From assembly GCA_025916135.1 (NCBI GenBank), contig CP104793.1, positions 620,001 through 684,000 on the forward strand: a DNA stretch of 64,000 bases, in the 5' to 3' direction. The stretch is from Rhodobacteraceae bacterium D3-12 (GTDB lineage: Bacteria; Pseudomonadota; Alphaproteobacteria; Rhodobacterales; Rhodobacteraceae). This document shows, one piece after another, positions 37,534 to 46,867 of this stretch. The position numbers and the translations under genes are program-made. The first letter of the stretch is position 1. Each line of letters opens with the position of its first letter. The notes below the pieces were generated by a model. That model was not told the origin of the DNA. It saw only the letters and a program-made list of their open reading frames with translations, and searched no databases.

Positions 37534-37905
37534 TCAGGGGGTGTCGGAGGGGTGGTTGACGCCGTCGTGCCAACCGAGCGGTTCCAGTGTGGCAGGGTTT
37601 ACCCCTTCTAATGCGCCAAGGTTGACGCCGTATTCATTGGGATTGGAGCGGCGTTGATGATGGGTGTAGATGCCGCAGGTTTTGCAGAAATGGTGTTTCG
37701 CTGTGCCGGTGCCAAATGTGTAGAGCGACAGGTTTTCAGCGCCTTTTGTGATGGTCAGCCCGTCGAGTGGAACGGTAAGGGTGGCGGCGGCGCGGCGGCG
37801 GCAGAATGAGCAGTCGCAATGGCGCGCCTCACTTAAGGGCGCGGAGGGGGGCACGCGCAGTTCCACGGCGCCACAGTGGCAGGTGAGTTTCAGCGGCGTG
37901 CTCAT
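37534..37905 (-). CDS. GFA family protein (glutathione-dependent formaldehyde-activating/CENP-V fold)
   Basis: A 123-residue zinc protein. The Cys ligands are visible as CHCGAVEL, CDCSFCRRR and FCKTCGIY. The family includes glutathione-formaldehyde adduct enzymes but most members are uncharacterised. Its ATG overlaps the rhomboid stop codon (ATGA), so the two are co-translated. Confidence 0.88.
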   Translation of the reverse strand: MSTPLKLTCHCGAVELRVPPSAPLSEARHCDCSFCRRRAAATLTVPLDGLTITKGAENLSLYTFGTGTAKHHFCKTCGIYTHHQRRSNPNEYGVNLGALEGVNPATLEPLGWHDGVNHPSDTP

Positions 37906-38645
37906 TTGCGGCGGCGCACCAAGGGGATTTTGGAGGGGTCGTATGTTGCGTCGGGGTGCGGCGGGTGCATGTCGTTACGCTCCCAATAGGTTGACCCGCC
38001 ACGGCGCAGGAAGAATGGCAGGGTCAGCACCAACCCGGCGATGAAGCCACCCGCGTGGGCCCAATAGGCCACGCCGCCGCTGTTGGCATCAGAGGTGAGC
38101 GCGCCGGAGAATTGCAAGACGAACCAGACCGCCAGCATGATCCAGGCCGGAATGGTGAAGATGCGAAAATAGATGACAATAATCAGCAGAATGTCGATTT
38201 TCGCCTTGGGGAAGAGCAATAGATAGCCGCCCATGACCCCGGCGATGGCGCCGGAGGCTCCAACGGTTGGAATGTCGGAATAAGGCTCTGCCAGCACATG
38301 GCCATATCCGGCGAGCAAGCCGCAGGCGACATAGAACAAAAGGAAGCCGATATGGCCCATCTCGTCTTCGAGGTTGTCGCCGAAAATCCACAGGAAGAGC
38401 ATGTTGCCAGCGAGATGCATGATGCCGCCATGCAGAAACATCGAGGTGAGCAGTGTGGCGTAGCCGCTGCCCAGCGAAATCTCGCGTGGGACGATGCCCC
38501 ATTCGTAGAACATGATGTTGAGCGCCATCGGTTCATTAAACAGCGCCGTATAATAGCTGATGAAGATCAGCACATTGAGGCCGATCAGCGCGTAGGTGAC
38601 AAAGGGCGTGCGCCCGGACGGGTTATGATCGCGAATGGGAAACAT
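37902..38645 (-). CDS. Rhomboid family intramembrane serine protease
   Basis: A 247-residue membrane protein with six or seven helices. The catalytic Ser is in GASGAIAG and the catalytic His in AHAGGFIAG, forming the dyad. HGGIMHLAGNMLFLW is the conserved helix-2 region. Cleaves single-pass membrane substrates within the bilayer. ATG 38645 is preferred to a GTG three codons upstream. Confidence 0.9.
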   Translation of the reverse strand: MFPIRDHNPSGRTPFVTYALIGLNVLIFISYYTALFNEPMALNIMFYEWGIVPREISLGSGYATLLTSMFLHGGIMHLAGNMLFLWIFGDNLEDEMGHIGFLLFYVACGLLAGYGHVLAEPYSDIPTVGASGAIAGVMGGYLLLFPKAKIDILLIIVIYFRIFTIPAWIMLAVWFVLQFSGALTSDANSGGVAYWAHAGGFIAGLVLTLPFFLRRGGSTYWERNDMHPPHPDATYDPSKIPLVRRRK

Positions 38646-38759
38646 GCTCGGCACGCTAGCCGCTTTCGCGGAATTGGGGAAGGTGGAAATAGGGCGGGTG
38701 CGCGCGGGCGATCAAGCCGAGTTTATTTGAGTGGCGCGCGGGATGCGGCATGATGCGTT

Positions 38760-38980
38760 ATGGCACGGTTTGCGGACCTGTTGTGGGCGATGTTTTTGGG
38801 CGGCGCGGCTGTGTCGGGCGCGGCAGGGGCTGCAAGCTGTCCTGAGGCCAAGGACTCGTGAGGCCAAGGACTATGGTGTCGCGCTGGCGCGGTTGATCGA
38901 AGCGGTCAGGGAGGCGCCGGATGCGCAGCGGGCGCGTCAGACTACCAACGAGATGTGGGCGCTTAGTTGGACACCGAATG
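38760..38980 (+). pseudogene. Remnant of a secreted tetratricopeptide-type protein
   Basis: One frame from ATG 38760 gives a signal peptide and a Cys (MARFADLLWAMFLGGAAVSG to AASCPEAKDS) and stops. A second frame then gives ALARLIEAVREAPDAQRARQ and TTNEMWAL, which resembles the first helix pair of a TPR protein known in Rhodobacteraceae. After that the similarity ends in foreign residues. So the gene has a frameshift and has lost its 3' end, which now overlaps the tail of the next gene on the minus strand. Confidence 0.5.
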
Positions 38981-39451
38981 CTTGGCATCCGGGCGCTTGT
39001 AGCTGCGTGAGCGCGCGCGCCGCCAAGATTTTGTGACAGCGCGGAAGATCAGATAGAGCGACATGAAGACGGCCAAGAGGATTACGAAGCTTTTGAGCCA
39101 GCCGAGGATCATCCAATGCAGAGGCGCGCCGGCATCAATGCGCAGCGAGGCGATGATCGCCGCGAACATCGCAACGGTGATAATCTCGCCCATGTTCTGG
39201 CTGCGAAGGAACGGAAAGCGGCGCCAGAATTGCATGTCGGCGATCCGGTCTGCGGTAAAGACATAGAGCAGCCACAGGCCAATCAGCGCATAGCGCAGGT
39301 TGGGGCTGAAATCTTGGGGCTGATAGCCGGAAAGGAACAGCCCCGTCGCAACGATTGCCACGGGAATGAAGGCGATTCCGAGTGCGATAAGCATGCCGCG
39401 TTGGAAAGCTTGGCGGAGGCGGGAATGTGTATGAGGTGCTGCGTTGTCCAT
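38963..39451 (-). CDS. Uncharacterised integral membrane protein
   Basis: A 162-residue protein with four hydrophobic segments: about residues 20-42 (MLIALGIAFIPVAIVATGLF), 52-66, 90-105 and 117-140 (FVILLAVFMSLYLIFRAV). The N- and C-termini are basic (KSWRRARSRSYKRPDAK). I do not recognise the family. The TPR remnant reaches into its 3' end from the other strand. Confidence 0.65.
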   Translation of the reverse strand: MDNAAPHTHSRLRQAFQRGMLIALGIAFIPVAIVATGLFLSGYQPQDFSPNLRYALIGLWLLYVFTADRIADMQFWRRFPFLRSQNMGEIITVAMFAAIIASLRIDAGAPLHWMILGWLKSFVILLAVFMSLYLIFRAVTKSWRRARSRSYKRPDAKHSVSN

Positions 39452-39549
39452 GGCTAAGGTTTTTAACCAAGAAATTGGCAGAAATTTGGCAAGATGGTCG
39501 CTTTGTAGGGCTTTACGCGAAAAATTCTGAAGCTATGGTCCGGGATGTT

Positions 39550-39636
39550 GCGGGCGTGATGGAATGGTAGACATACCAGACTTAAAATCTGTTGGGCCTT
39601 GTGCCCGTGTGGGTTCGAGTCCCACCGCCCGCACCA
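39550..39636 (+). tRNA. tRNA-Leu (anticodon TAA)
   Basis: A class II tRNA. The acceptor stem is GCGGGCG/CGCCCGC. The anticodon stem CAGA/TCTG carries the loop CTTAAAA (anticodon TAA). A long variable arm (TTGGGCCTTGTGCCC) and a T arm with GGGTTCGAGTCCC follow. CCA is encoded at 39634-39636. Unlike the other two tRNAs here, no copy of its 3' end follows. Confidence 0.96.
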
Positions 39637-39697
39637 CTTGTCCTTTTTAGCAGGTTTTTAGGCGTTCAGGCCGGTTTCTGCGGCTGTCTTTCGGCTT

Positions 39698-40482
39698 TTA
39701 CGAGAGGCCGAGGAAGGCCAGTTGTGGGGCCAGTTGGCCTGCGCCCATGTCTGCGCCTGTTACAGTTGGCTTGTGCATGGCTGCGGCGCGCGCGACCAAG
39801 GGGGTTGCGGTGCTGTGGGTGACCACATCGCAGACGATTTCGGCGGCGGCGATGCTCGGCTCGTTAAAGGGGAGCGGATCGTCACCCGATTTGCCGAGCG
39901 TGGTGGCGTTGATCAGGATGTCCGCGTCAGAGCCGGTCGGCAGCAACGTCACATCAGGCCAATGGGTTTCAATCAGCGTGCGAACAAGGGTGGCGCGGGT
40001 CGGGTCAGTTTCGTCGAGAGCGATATGCGAAAGACCGAGGGTGCAAAGCGCATCGGCTATGGCCTGACCCGCGCCGCCGCCCGCACCGAGGATGCGGGCG
40101 GATTTGCCAGAGATTGTGCCGCCTTTGGCCAGAATGGCGGCGCATATTGCGGCGCCATCGGTCGCGTCTCCGGTAAGGGTGCCGTCCGGGTTGCGCCGGA
40201 TGGTGTTGAGCGCGCCCAGTCGGGCGGCGCGGTCGGTGTGGTGATCGACGCCCGCAAAGGCGGCTTGCTTATGTGGGTATGTGATGGAGCATCCGGCAAA
40301 GCTGGGGCTTTGGCGCAAGAGATCCAGAAAGGCGGGGAGGCCATCGGGCGCAAGTTCGATCGGGTCCATTCGGGCGGCGATGCCATGGGCGGCGAAATGG
40401 GCGTTGAAGGCAGGGGGCGAGAACACCCCGGCCACGGGGGCGCCGATAATCGGGAAGAGAAGGGGGTGTCCGGCGCGGTCAT
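39698..40482 (-). pseudogene. Shikimate dehydrogenase-like protein, N-terminus displaced by a one-base frameshift
   Basis: The long frame holds an AroE-like enzyme: FSPPAFNAHF (shikimate contact), CSITYPHKQAAF (catalytic Lys), RLGALNTIR, GDATDG, and the NADP loop GAGGGAGQA. No start codon fits in that frame. However ATG 40480-40482 overlaps the isochorismate synthase stop (ATGA), and one extra C in the five-C run at 40462-40466 gives MTAPDTPLLFPIIGAPVAG, a natural N-terminus, and about 261 residues. So the gene is probably intact but misread, or inactivated in its fourth to eighth codon. It forms a two-gene unit with the isochorismate synthase. Confidence 0.8.
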
Positions 40483-41636
40483 GCCGGTTCGAGCACGCAG
40501 CCGATGGTTTTGGTTTTGGCGACGGTTTCTTCCCATTCGAGGGCGGGATCGGAGGCGGCGACAATGCCACCACCGACATGCAGGTAGATTTCGGACCCGG
40601 CAACACGGGCCGAGCGCAGGTTGACGTAGAGCGCGGTGCGCCCGTCAAGCGCGGTGGGGCCGAAATAGCCGGTGTAGAGCCCGCGGGTGTCGCCCTCTTC
40701 ATCGAGGATGAAGGCGCGGGATTCCGGGCGGGGCATGCCACACACCGCCGAGGTGGGGTGCAGGCGGCGCAACAGCCCGGCGAGGGTTTCGGCGGGCAGA
40801 GCCGCGGCGGTAAATTCCGAGCGCAGGTGGCAGAGATTGGCGGCCTGCACGGTGGCGGCGGCGGTCTCGCGCAGGTTTGTGACCCCTTCGGCGGTAAAGG
40901 CTTCGCGGATGAAATCGGCAACAAGGGCTTGTTCGTGAACGATCTTGTCGTCCCAGTTGACGTCGGAGAGTGGCGTTCCCGAGGGGGGCCATTGCGTGCC
41001 GGCGAGGGCCATGGTTTCGACCCCTTGGGCGTCAGCGGTCAGCAGGATTTCCGGCGTGGCAACCAGCCAAGTGCTGGTGTCAGGCGCGCTGAACACTGTG
41101 ATCATGGCGTGGGCATGTTCGCGGGCCAGTGCCTCGGACAGGGCGATGAGGTCATAGGCGTCGGGCAGGGGGCGGGGATCAATGCGCGAGAGCACGATTT
41201 TCTCACAGGCACCGGATTTGATCGTTGCAACGGCGCGTTTGACGCGGGCCTCATAGGCGGCGCGCGGCGTTGGGGCGGGGGCCGTGGCGCTGGCCGGTGC
41301 TTGGAGGGGGCGGCGCGTGGTGCCCCGCGCGATGGCGGCCTGAAGATCGGATTGCGGGGTTTCGGCGAAACCTGTGCCGTTCCGGAACCGGGTTTGCGTT
41401 GGTGTGATGAGCACATCGGCAGGGAAGTGCGACGCCTGATTGCCGTCTTCCGTGCGGAACGGCGCGGCGACGAAGCCGGGCAGGTCTGCGCCACCGAATA
41501 CCGCCGTGGTTTGAGGCGGCGTGCAGGAGATAAGCGTTGTAAAGCCTGCCTCTCCCGGTTGGCGCCAGAAGGCATAGGCCAGATCATTGGCGGCGGCGAA
41601 GCAAAGCGAAGCGGTTTGGGCGGCTGTGAGTTTCAT
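40479..41636 (-). CDS. Isochorismate synthase (MenF/EntC family)
   Basis: A 385-residue chorismate-utilising enzyme expected to turn chorismate into isochorismate. The conserved C-terminal blocks are present: KIVLSRIDPR, the HPTSAVCGMPR substrate loop, RGLYTGYFG, and VGGGIVAASDPALEWEETVA with the metal-binding Glu residues. The length matches EntC. No menaquinone, siderophore or salicylate genes adjoin it; its only partner is the AroE-like gene overlapping its stop by 4 bases. Confidence 0.88.
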   Translation of the reverse strand: MKLTAAQTASLCFAAANDLAYAFWRQPGEAGFTTLISCTPPQTTAVFGGADLPGFVAAPFRTEDGNQASHFPADVLITPTQTRFRNGTGFAETPQSDLQAAIARGTTRRPLQAPASATAPAPTPRAAYEARVKRAVATIKSGACEKIVLSRIDPRPLPDAYDLIALSEALAREHAHAMITVFSAPDTSTWLVATPEILLTADAQGVETMALAGTQWPPSGTPLSDVNWDDKIVHEQALVADFIREAFTAEGVTNLRETAAATVQAANLCHLRSEFTAAALPAETLAGLLRRLHPTSAVCGMPRPESRAFILDEEGDTRGLYTGYFGPTALDGRTALYVNLRSARVAGSEIYLHVGGGIVAASDPALEWEETVAKTKTIGCVLEPA

Positions 41637-41727
41637 GGGCGGGAAAATGTCCTATTGCAGGCAGGCGGGCCAGAGAGAAGACTATGAAATTCGATAGCCT
41701 TTGCCTATGCGGTGAATGGCGGTGGCA

Positions 41728-42651
41728 TTACCCCTCTTTGATAAGTTGGAATTCATCGGGGAAGCTGAGTTCGTCGATTGCCTGACGCACGCATTTCAAT
41801 GCGGTGCGCACATCGGGATCGTTCTGTTGATTGGCGTGACAGTGAAACAGCACTGGTTGGCGCAGGGTTTCGGCGATCGGAATAACGCGATAGCCCGGAG
41901 AGTGGACCCCAAGGCCGGTGAGTTCGTCCTGAAGCGCGATGCCGAAGCCTTCGCGCATGAGGTGGGGCGCGGTTTCGGTGAAACGGGTTTCAATCGAGAT
42001 GTTGGGCTGGAGGCCTGCGTCAAAGAAAATCTGGCGCACCAGTTTGCCGTGGGGCGTGTTGGGGTGGAAGAAAATCAGCCGCTCATCGGCGATGTCGTGA
42101 ACAGAGACAGAGGGTTTCTCAGCGAGGGCGTGATCGTCAGGCACGACACAGACCATGCCGATGGACGAGATCCGGAAAGAGGCGATGCCGGGGTGATCCA
42201 CCGGAAAGATGGTGACGGCGCAATTGCCCTCTGACAGCCAGAGGTAGTCACGGATTTGCTTCATCGACAGCGTGTCCATGCGCAATTTGGCTTCGGGGCG
42301 TTGGCGTGAGAACAGCGCGAGGCTTCGCGGGCCGAGTGCCTGGCTAACCGAGGGGGAGACGCCCATGCGAAAAGTGGAATGTTGACCGCGCACCACTTCG
42401 AGCACGGTTTCGGAGAGGCGTTCAAACGCGGACATGGTGGTGGTCGAGGCCTCGAACACCTGACGCGCAATGGTTGTGGGTTTGAGCCTTGCGCCTGTGC
42501 GATCAAACAGGGTGGTGTCGAGCACGTCTTCCAAGCGACGAATCGTATTGGTGACAGTGGGTTGCGCGATGCCGAGTTGGTTTGCAGCGGCGCTTATCGA
42601 GCCGTTGATCATCACGGCGCGGAACACTTCGAGTTGGCGAAAAGACAGCAA
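41728..42651 (-). CDS. LysR family transcriptional regulator
   Basis: A 307-residue LysR protein with HTH in residues 1-60 (ISAAANQLGIAQPTVTNTIR) and an effector domain after about residue 90. It is divergent from the ABC importer operon across 205 bases that hold a LysR-type box at 42720-42734, so it most likely controls that operon. Confidence 0.9.
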   Translation of the reverse strand: MLSFRQLEVFRAVMINGSISAAANQLGIAQPTVTNTIRRLEDVLDTTLFDRTGARLKPTTIARQVFEASTTTMSAFERLSETVLEVVRGQHSTFRMGVSPSVSQALGPRSLALFSRQRPEAKLRMDTLSMKQIRDYLWLSEGNCAVTIFPVDHPGIASFRISSIGMVCVVPDDHALAEKPSVSVHDIADERLIFFHPNTPHGKLVRQIFFDAGLQPNISIETRFTETAPHLMREGFGIALQDELTGLGVHSPGYRVIPIAETLRQPVLFHCHANQQNDPDVRTALKCVRQAIDELSFPDEFQLIKEG

Positions 42652-42719
42652 AGCAGGCCCTTTTGTTCAATTTATGCGGGTTAGGCGCGCGACAGGCGGC
42701 TCAATTTCACAGCTCGCTT

Positions 42720-42734
42720 ATAGTCATAGGCTAT
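42720..42734. promoter_or_regulatory. LysR-type binding box
   Basis: ATAG-TCATAGG-CTAT is a perfect 4-base inverted repeat with 7-base spacer and fits the T-N11-A pattern known for LysR sites. It lies 69 bases before the LysR start and about 120 bases before the ABC operon. Confidence 0.6.
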
Positions 42735-42856
42735 GGTTTTAACGCAAGGAAGCTCTTTCATCGCGCTTGCAAGTGGTGCAGTGTTTCGCGGTGTATTGGC
42801 GCAGGTGCGCCGAAATATCGAAGAGACCCCCTTGATCCGGGGGTAAGGGAGGAAAA

Positions 42857-43891
42857 ATGGGACTTTTCAAGATGACGCGCCGCGTCTGGCTGGCCAATAT
42901 TGCGGCTGTGGCTGCGGGAATTATGAGCGTGGGCATGCCGAATGCGGCGGCTGCGGATGATGATGTGGTGCTGGGCGCGCTGCGCTTTACCAGCCACGGT
43001 GCCGGTTTCGTTGCTTTTGAGCGCGGCTATTTCAAGGAAGAAGGGTTGAACGTCACGTTCGAATTCTTCCAAGCCGCACAGCCGATTGCTGTGGCCACGG
43101 CCAGCGGCGACGTTGATTTCGGCGTGACCGGTGTGACCGGCGGGTTGATGAACCTGGCCGAGAAAAACGCGCTTCGCGTTGTGGGCGGCGTGCTGCACGA
43201 GACCAAGGGTTTTGACGGCATGATCGTTCTGGCGTCGAACAAGGCCTATGAGGCCGGTTTGACCTCGATCGACAATATTCCGGGTCATTCGGTGTCGATG
43301 ACGCAAGTTGGCTCGACGTTCCACTATATGACCAGCCGGATCGCGGAAGCGAAAGGGTGGGACATGGGCGACATCAAATTGGTGCCGCTGCAAAAGGTTG
43401 GCGCGATGATTGCGGCGATCAAATCGGGCCAGACCGACGTGATGATCATGGTTCCGCATATCGCCAAGGCTTTGGCCAAGGGCGGTGCTGCGAAACAGAT
43501 CGGCAAGCTGAACGATTATGTCGAATACCAGATTTCGACGATGATCACTTCGGTCGATAATATCGAGAACAACCCCGACATGGTGAAGCGGTTCATCAAA
43601 GCCTATGCGCGCGGGATTGCCGATATGAATGCGGGTCTTTTGAACCCCGATGCCGATCCAGCCGAAAAAGAGGCGCTGACCAAGATCCTGCACAAGTATG
43701 TTTACACGGATCGCCCTTATGAGAAGGCTGCGCCTTCGATTCAGGCTGGTGCCATGTTCCTGAACGAGGGTGCATCGCTGAACAAGACCGACGTTGCCAA
43801 GCAGATGAAGTGGTTCAAAGACACAGGTTTGGTCAAGACGGATCTGACCATTGACCAGCTGGTCAATGACAGCTTTGTCGAAACCAACTGA
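42857..43891 (+). CDS. ABC transporter substrate-binding protein (nitrate/taurine/NMT1 type)
   Basis: A 344-residue periplasmic protein with a signal peptide of about 33 residues (ANIAAVAAGIMSVGMPNAAA). The mature part opens VVLGALRFTSHGAGFVAFER and YFKEEGLNVTFEFF, the usual fold of the SsuA/TauA/NMT1 group. The ligand is unknown. First gene of the importer operon; the ATPase follows after 29 bases. Confidence 0.88.
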   Translation: MGLFKMTRRVWLANIAAVAAGIMSVGMPNAAAADDDVVLGALRFTSHGAGFVAFERGYFKEEGLNVTFEFFQAAQPIAVATASGDVDFGVTGVTGGLMNLAEKNALRVVGGVLHETKGFDGMIVLASNKAYEAGLTSIDNIPGHSVSMTQVGSTFHYMTSRIAEAKGWDMGDIKLVPLQKVGAMIAAIKSGQTDVMIMVPHIAKALAKGGAAKQIGKLNDYVEYQISTMITSVDNIENNPDMVKRFIKAYARGIADMNAGLLNPDADPAEKEALTKILHKYVYTDRPYEKAAPSIQAGAMFLNEGASLNKTDVAKQMKWFKDTGLVKTDLTIDQLVNDSFVETN

Positions 43892-43920
43892 GACCTGAAC
43901 GTTAGTCTGGAGCGACCTTT

Positions 43921-44684
43921 ATGGACCTGAGAGTTGATGCCCTGTCGCATTGGTATGGCGAGCTGGAAGTTTTGCGCGATATCAATGTGAACATCCCGCA
44001 AGGCGAGATCGTCTGTGTGATCGGGCCGTCGGGCTGTGGCAAGTCGACCTTGCTCCGCCTGTTGGGCGGGTTGGAGCAGCCAACCAAGGGTCAGGTCATG
44101 CAAGTGGGAGAGCCGCCTGTCGGCTCTCTCACCCCCTGACATATGTGTTTCAGGATTTCGCGCTGCTGCCGTGGCGCAGTGTCGAAGACAATGTTTCGCT
44201 GGTGCTGGAACGGCACAAGTTGAGCAAGACCGAGAAAGAAGAGCGGATCGCCGATGTTCTGGCGCGCACGCGGCTGTCGGATTTCCGCAAGGCGGTGCCC
44301 AAGCAGCTTTCGGGTGGGATGAAGCAGCGGGTCGCGATTGCGCGGGCGCTGGCGGTGAACCCGGCTGTGTTGCTGATGGACGAGCCTCTGTCGGCGCTGG
44401 ACAGTCAGACGCGCGAATTGCTGATGGATGATCTGATTGATCTGTGGACTCGCGAGCGGTTCACGTCGTGTTATATTACGCACAATCTGGCCGAGGCCGT
44501 GCGGCTGGGTCACAAGGTTGTGGTGTTGTCGCGCCGCCCCGGTGTGGTGCGCGAGATTGTTGAGATCGACATACCGCTGGCCGAGCGCAAGATGTCGGAC
44601 CCCAAGATTGCCGAGATCCAGCAGAGCCTGTGGGACATGATGCGCGAAGAGGCGCAGAGCGCCGATCTTGAGCTGACCGAATAA
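43921..44684 (+). pseudogene. ABC transporter ATP-binding protein (SsuB/TauB-like), interrupted by a one-base frameshift
   Basis: The first frame holds [20 protein letters not shown] and Walker [10 protein letters not shown], and stops after VGSLTP. The second frame resumes with [14 protein letters not shown] (Q-loop), signature LSGGMKQRVAIARA, Walker B VLLMDEPLSALD and switch His CYITHNLAEA. The break is at the five-C run 44132-44136; a sixth C gives VGSLTPLTYVFQ and about 254 residues, the usual length. Neighbouring binding protein and permease are intact. Confidence 0.88.
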
Positions 44685-44735
44685 AGACCCGTCTGCCCGC
44701 ATGGGCGACCAAAACCAAGAATGAGGAGGCCGGAT

Positions 44736-45578
44736 ATGGCCGATGTGACGATGCACGCCAAAACGCCAGAGGCGCGCCCCGCGAGCGAGACCACCGAGCG
44801 TCCGGTTCATTTTCGCGGCGGCGGGTTCAAAACCGAGCCCCGCCGATTTATCGGGCTGTTTGTCTTTTTGGGCCTGCTGATTATCTGGGAGACCGGATCG
44901 CGGTTGGGGATTATCTCAGAGCTGGTATTGCCCGCGCCGAGCGAGGCGTTTGGCGCGTTCATGGATTTGGTCCGCTCGGGCAATTTGCAAAAGCATCTGA
45001 GCGCGTCGCTGCAGCGCTTGGTGATCGGGTTTTCCGCCGGGACCATTTTGGGGCTGATCGTGGGGACCGCGATTGGGCTGAATTCTATCGCGCGGGCGGG
45101 GATTGCGCCGCTGGTGTCGGCGATTTTTCCGATCCCGAAAATCGCGCTGTTGCCGCTGTTCATCATCTGGTTCGGCATTGGTGAGGGGTCAAAAGTGGCC
45201 ACCATCCTGTTTGGCTGTTTCTTTCCCACGGTGATCGCCACCTATGGCGGGATTGATTCAGTTGATCGCACGTTGATCCGCATGGGCCAGAGCTTTGGCC
45301 TGTCGCGCTGGGAAATCGTGCGCAAGATTGTGTTGCCTGCGGCGCTGCCTGCGATCCTGTCGGGGATGCGGATTTCGGCGTCGATTGCGATTATCCTGTT
45401 GGTCGCGGCCGAGATGATCGGGGCGGAATATGGCATCGGGGCCTATGTGCTGTTGGCCGGGAACCTGATGTCGACGGACCAATTGATTGCCGGTGTGATG
45501 ATCCTGTCTGTCATGGGCTTGATCGTGAGCTGGCTGATCTCGCGCGCGGAGCGTGCTTTCCTGAGCTGGAGAAACTAA
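44736..45578 (+). CDS. ABC transporter permease (SsuC/TauC-like)
   Basis: A 280-residue inner-membrane permease with six helices after a 35-residue cytoplasmic lead. The EAA-type loop reads VDRTLIRMGQSFGLSRWEIV. GAGGAGG lies upstream of ATG 44736. Its TAA abuts the ATG of the flavoprotein gene, so the flavoprotein belongs to the importer operon. Confidence 0.88.
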   Translation: MADVTMHAKTPEARPASETTERPVHFRGGGFKTEPRRFIGLFVFLGLLIIWETGSRLGIISELVLPAPSEAFGAFMDLVRSGNLQKHLSASLQRLVIGFSAGTILGLIVGTAIGLNSIARAGIAPLVSAIFPIPKIALLPLFIIWFGIGEGSKVATILFGCFFPTVIATYGGIDSVDRTLIRMGQSFGLSRWEIVRKIVLPAALPAILSGMRISASIAIILLVAAEMIGAEYGIGAYVLLAGNLMSTDQLIAGVMILSVMGLIVSWLISRAERAFLSWRN

Positions 45579-46847
45579 ATGCCACAGAATAACGAGACTT
45601 ATGACGTCGTCATCGCTGGCGGCGGTGCCGGAGGTGTGGGCGCAGCGATTGGTGCGGCACAGGCGGGGGCGAAGGTGGCCTTGGTCGAGAAATACGGCTT
45701 CCTCGGGGGGGCGGCGACCAATGCTCAGGTGCTGGCCTATTGCGGGTTTTTCCATCAGGGCGACACGCCGGTGAAGGCGGTTGGCGGCGCGGGTGAGCAA
45801 TTGCTTGATGAGATGCGCAAGCTGGGCGTGGAATGCGCGCCCTATCATTCACCGACGACGCATAACTGGATTGTGCTGCTTGACCCGGAGCGTTTGAAGG
45901 TGGCGTTGGACCGGTTGTTGGCGGCGCATGGGATTGACGTCATGTTGCATTCGCGGGTCGCGGCGGCGACGCGGACGGGGGATGCGGTTGAGCGGGTCAC
46001 CGTGGCCGGCATGGACGGGCGGTTTCATATCACTGCGGGCGGCTATGTCGATGCGAGCGGTGACGCCAATCTGGCGTTGGTGGCCGGGGTGCCGATGCGG
46101 TTTGGCGACGGCGAAGGGCGCTTGCAAGCTTATACAATGCCGATGCGCGTGGGTGGTCTTGCGCCCGATACCAAGATCGAGCGCGCGCGGATGTGTGCGG
46201 CGGTAGAGCAGTTCAACGCGCAGAGTGAATTCAAGATCAACCGGACCGATGGTGGGATTTACACACGCGTCCCGTCATCGAGCGATTTCTGGTGGCTGGT
46301 CATCGACCGCGAGATGCCGGACTTGTCATGGCGCAGCTTTACGCGTGCCGAGCAGAGCGCACGCGAGATGGGGCTGCGCATGGTTGAGGTGTTGCGCGAC
46401 AGCGTGCACGGGTTTGAGAGTGCTTGGCTGGCGCAGACCGGGCCACAGATCGGGGTGCGCGAGACGCGCCATCCGGCGGCGCGCTATGAGGTGCGCCATG
46501 CAGATGTGGTGGCCGGGCGGTTGCATGCCGATGGGGTGGCGCGGGCGGCTTGGCCGATCGAGCTTCATTCGGAAGCCGGGAAGCCAATTTATGAGCATGT
46601 CGGCGGCGCGGGGTATTACCACATCCCGCTTGATGCGTTGCGCGCGCAGGGGTTGGAGAACCTTTGGTATGCCGGACGGGTGATCGGGGCGGACCCGATG
46701 GCCTATGGCTCGACCCGGGTGATGGGCACGGCGTTTGCCAGTGGCGAGGCGGCGGGTGTTGGCGCGGCGTTGACGGCGAAAGCCGGGATCGCGCCGAGCG
46801 CGGACGCGGTGCGCGCGGTGTTGGAGGCGCATGGGGCGTTGATTTGA
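45579..46847 (+). CDS. FAD-dependent oxidoreductase
   Basis: A 422-residue flavoprotein with the FAD loop VIAGGGAGGVGAAIGAAQAG and a second FAD contact YGFLGGAATNAQVL, as in the FAD-dependent family PF12831. The C-terminal block WYAGRVIGADPMAYGSTRVM and GTAFASGEAAG closes the FAD site. The coding seven-G run at its residue 40 is in frame. Directly linked to the ABC importer, it probably acts first on the imported compound. The substrate is not known. Confidence 0.85.
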   Translation: MPQNNETYDVVIAGGGAGGVGAAIGAAQAGAKVALVEKYGFLGGAATNAQVLAYCGFFHQGDTPVKAVGGAGEQLLDEMRKLGVECAPYHSPTTHNWIVLLDPERLKVALDRLLAAHGIDVMLHSRVAAATRTGDAVERVTVAGMDGRFHITAGGYVDASGDANLALVAGVPMRFGDGEGRLQAYTMPMRVGGLAPDTKIERARMCAAVEQFNAQSEFKINRTDGGIYTRVPSSSDFWWLVIDREMPDLSWRSFTRAEQSAREMGLRMVEVLRDSVHGFESAWLAQTGPQIGVRETRHPAARYEVRHADVVAGRLHADGVARAAWPIELHSEAGKPIYEHVGGAGYYHIPLDALRAQGLENLWYAGRVIGADPMAYGSTRVMGTAFASGEAAGVGAALTAKAGIAPSADAVRAVLEAHGALI

Positions 46848-46867
46848 CGTTGACGTAACACGCATGC

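Noticed and set aside
40987-41157. Small plus-strand frames opposite the isochorismate synthase gene
   Set aside because: They are antisense shadows without ribosome sites or conserved motifs.
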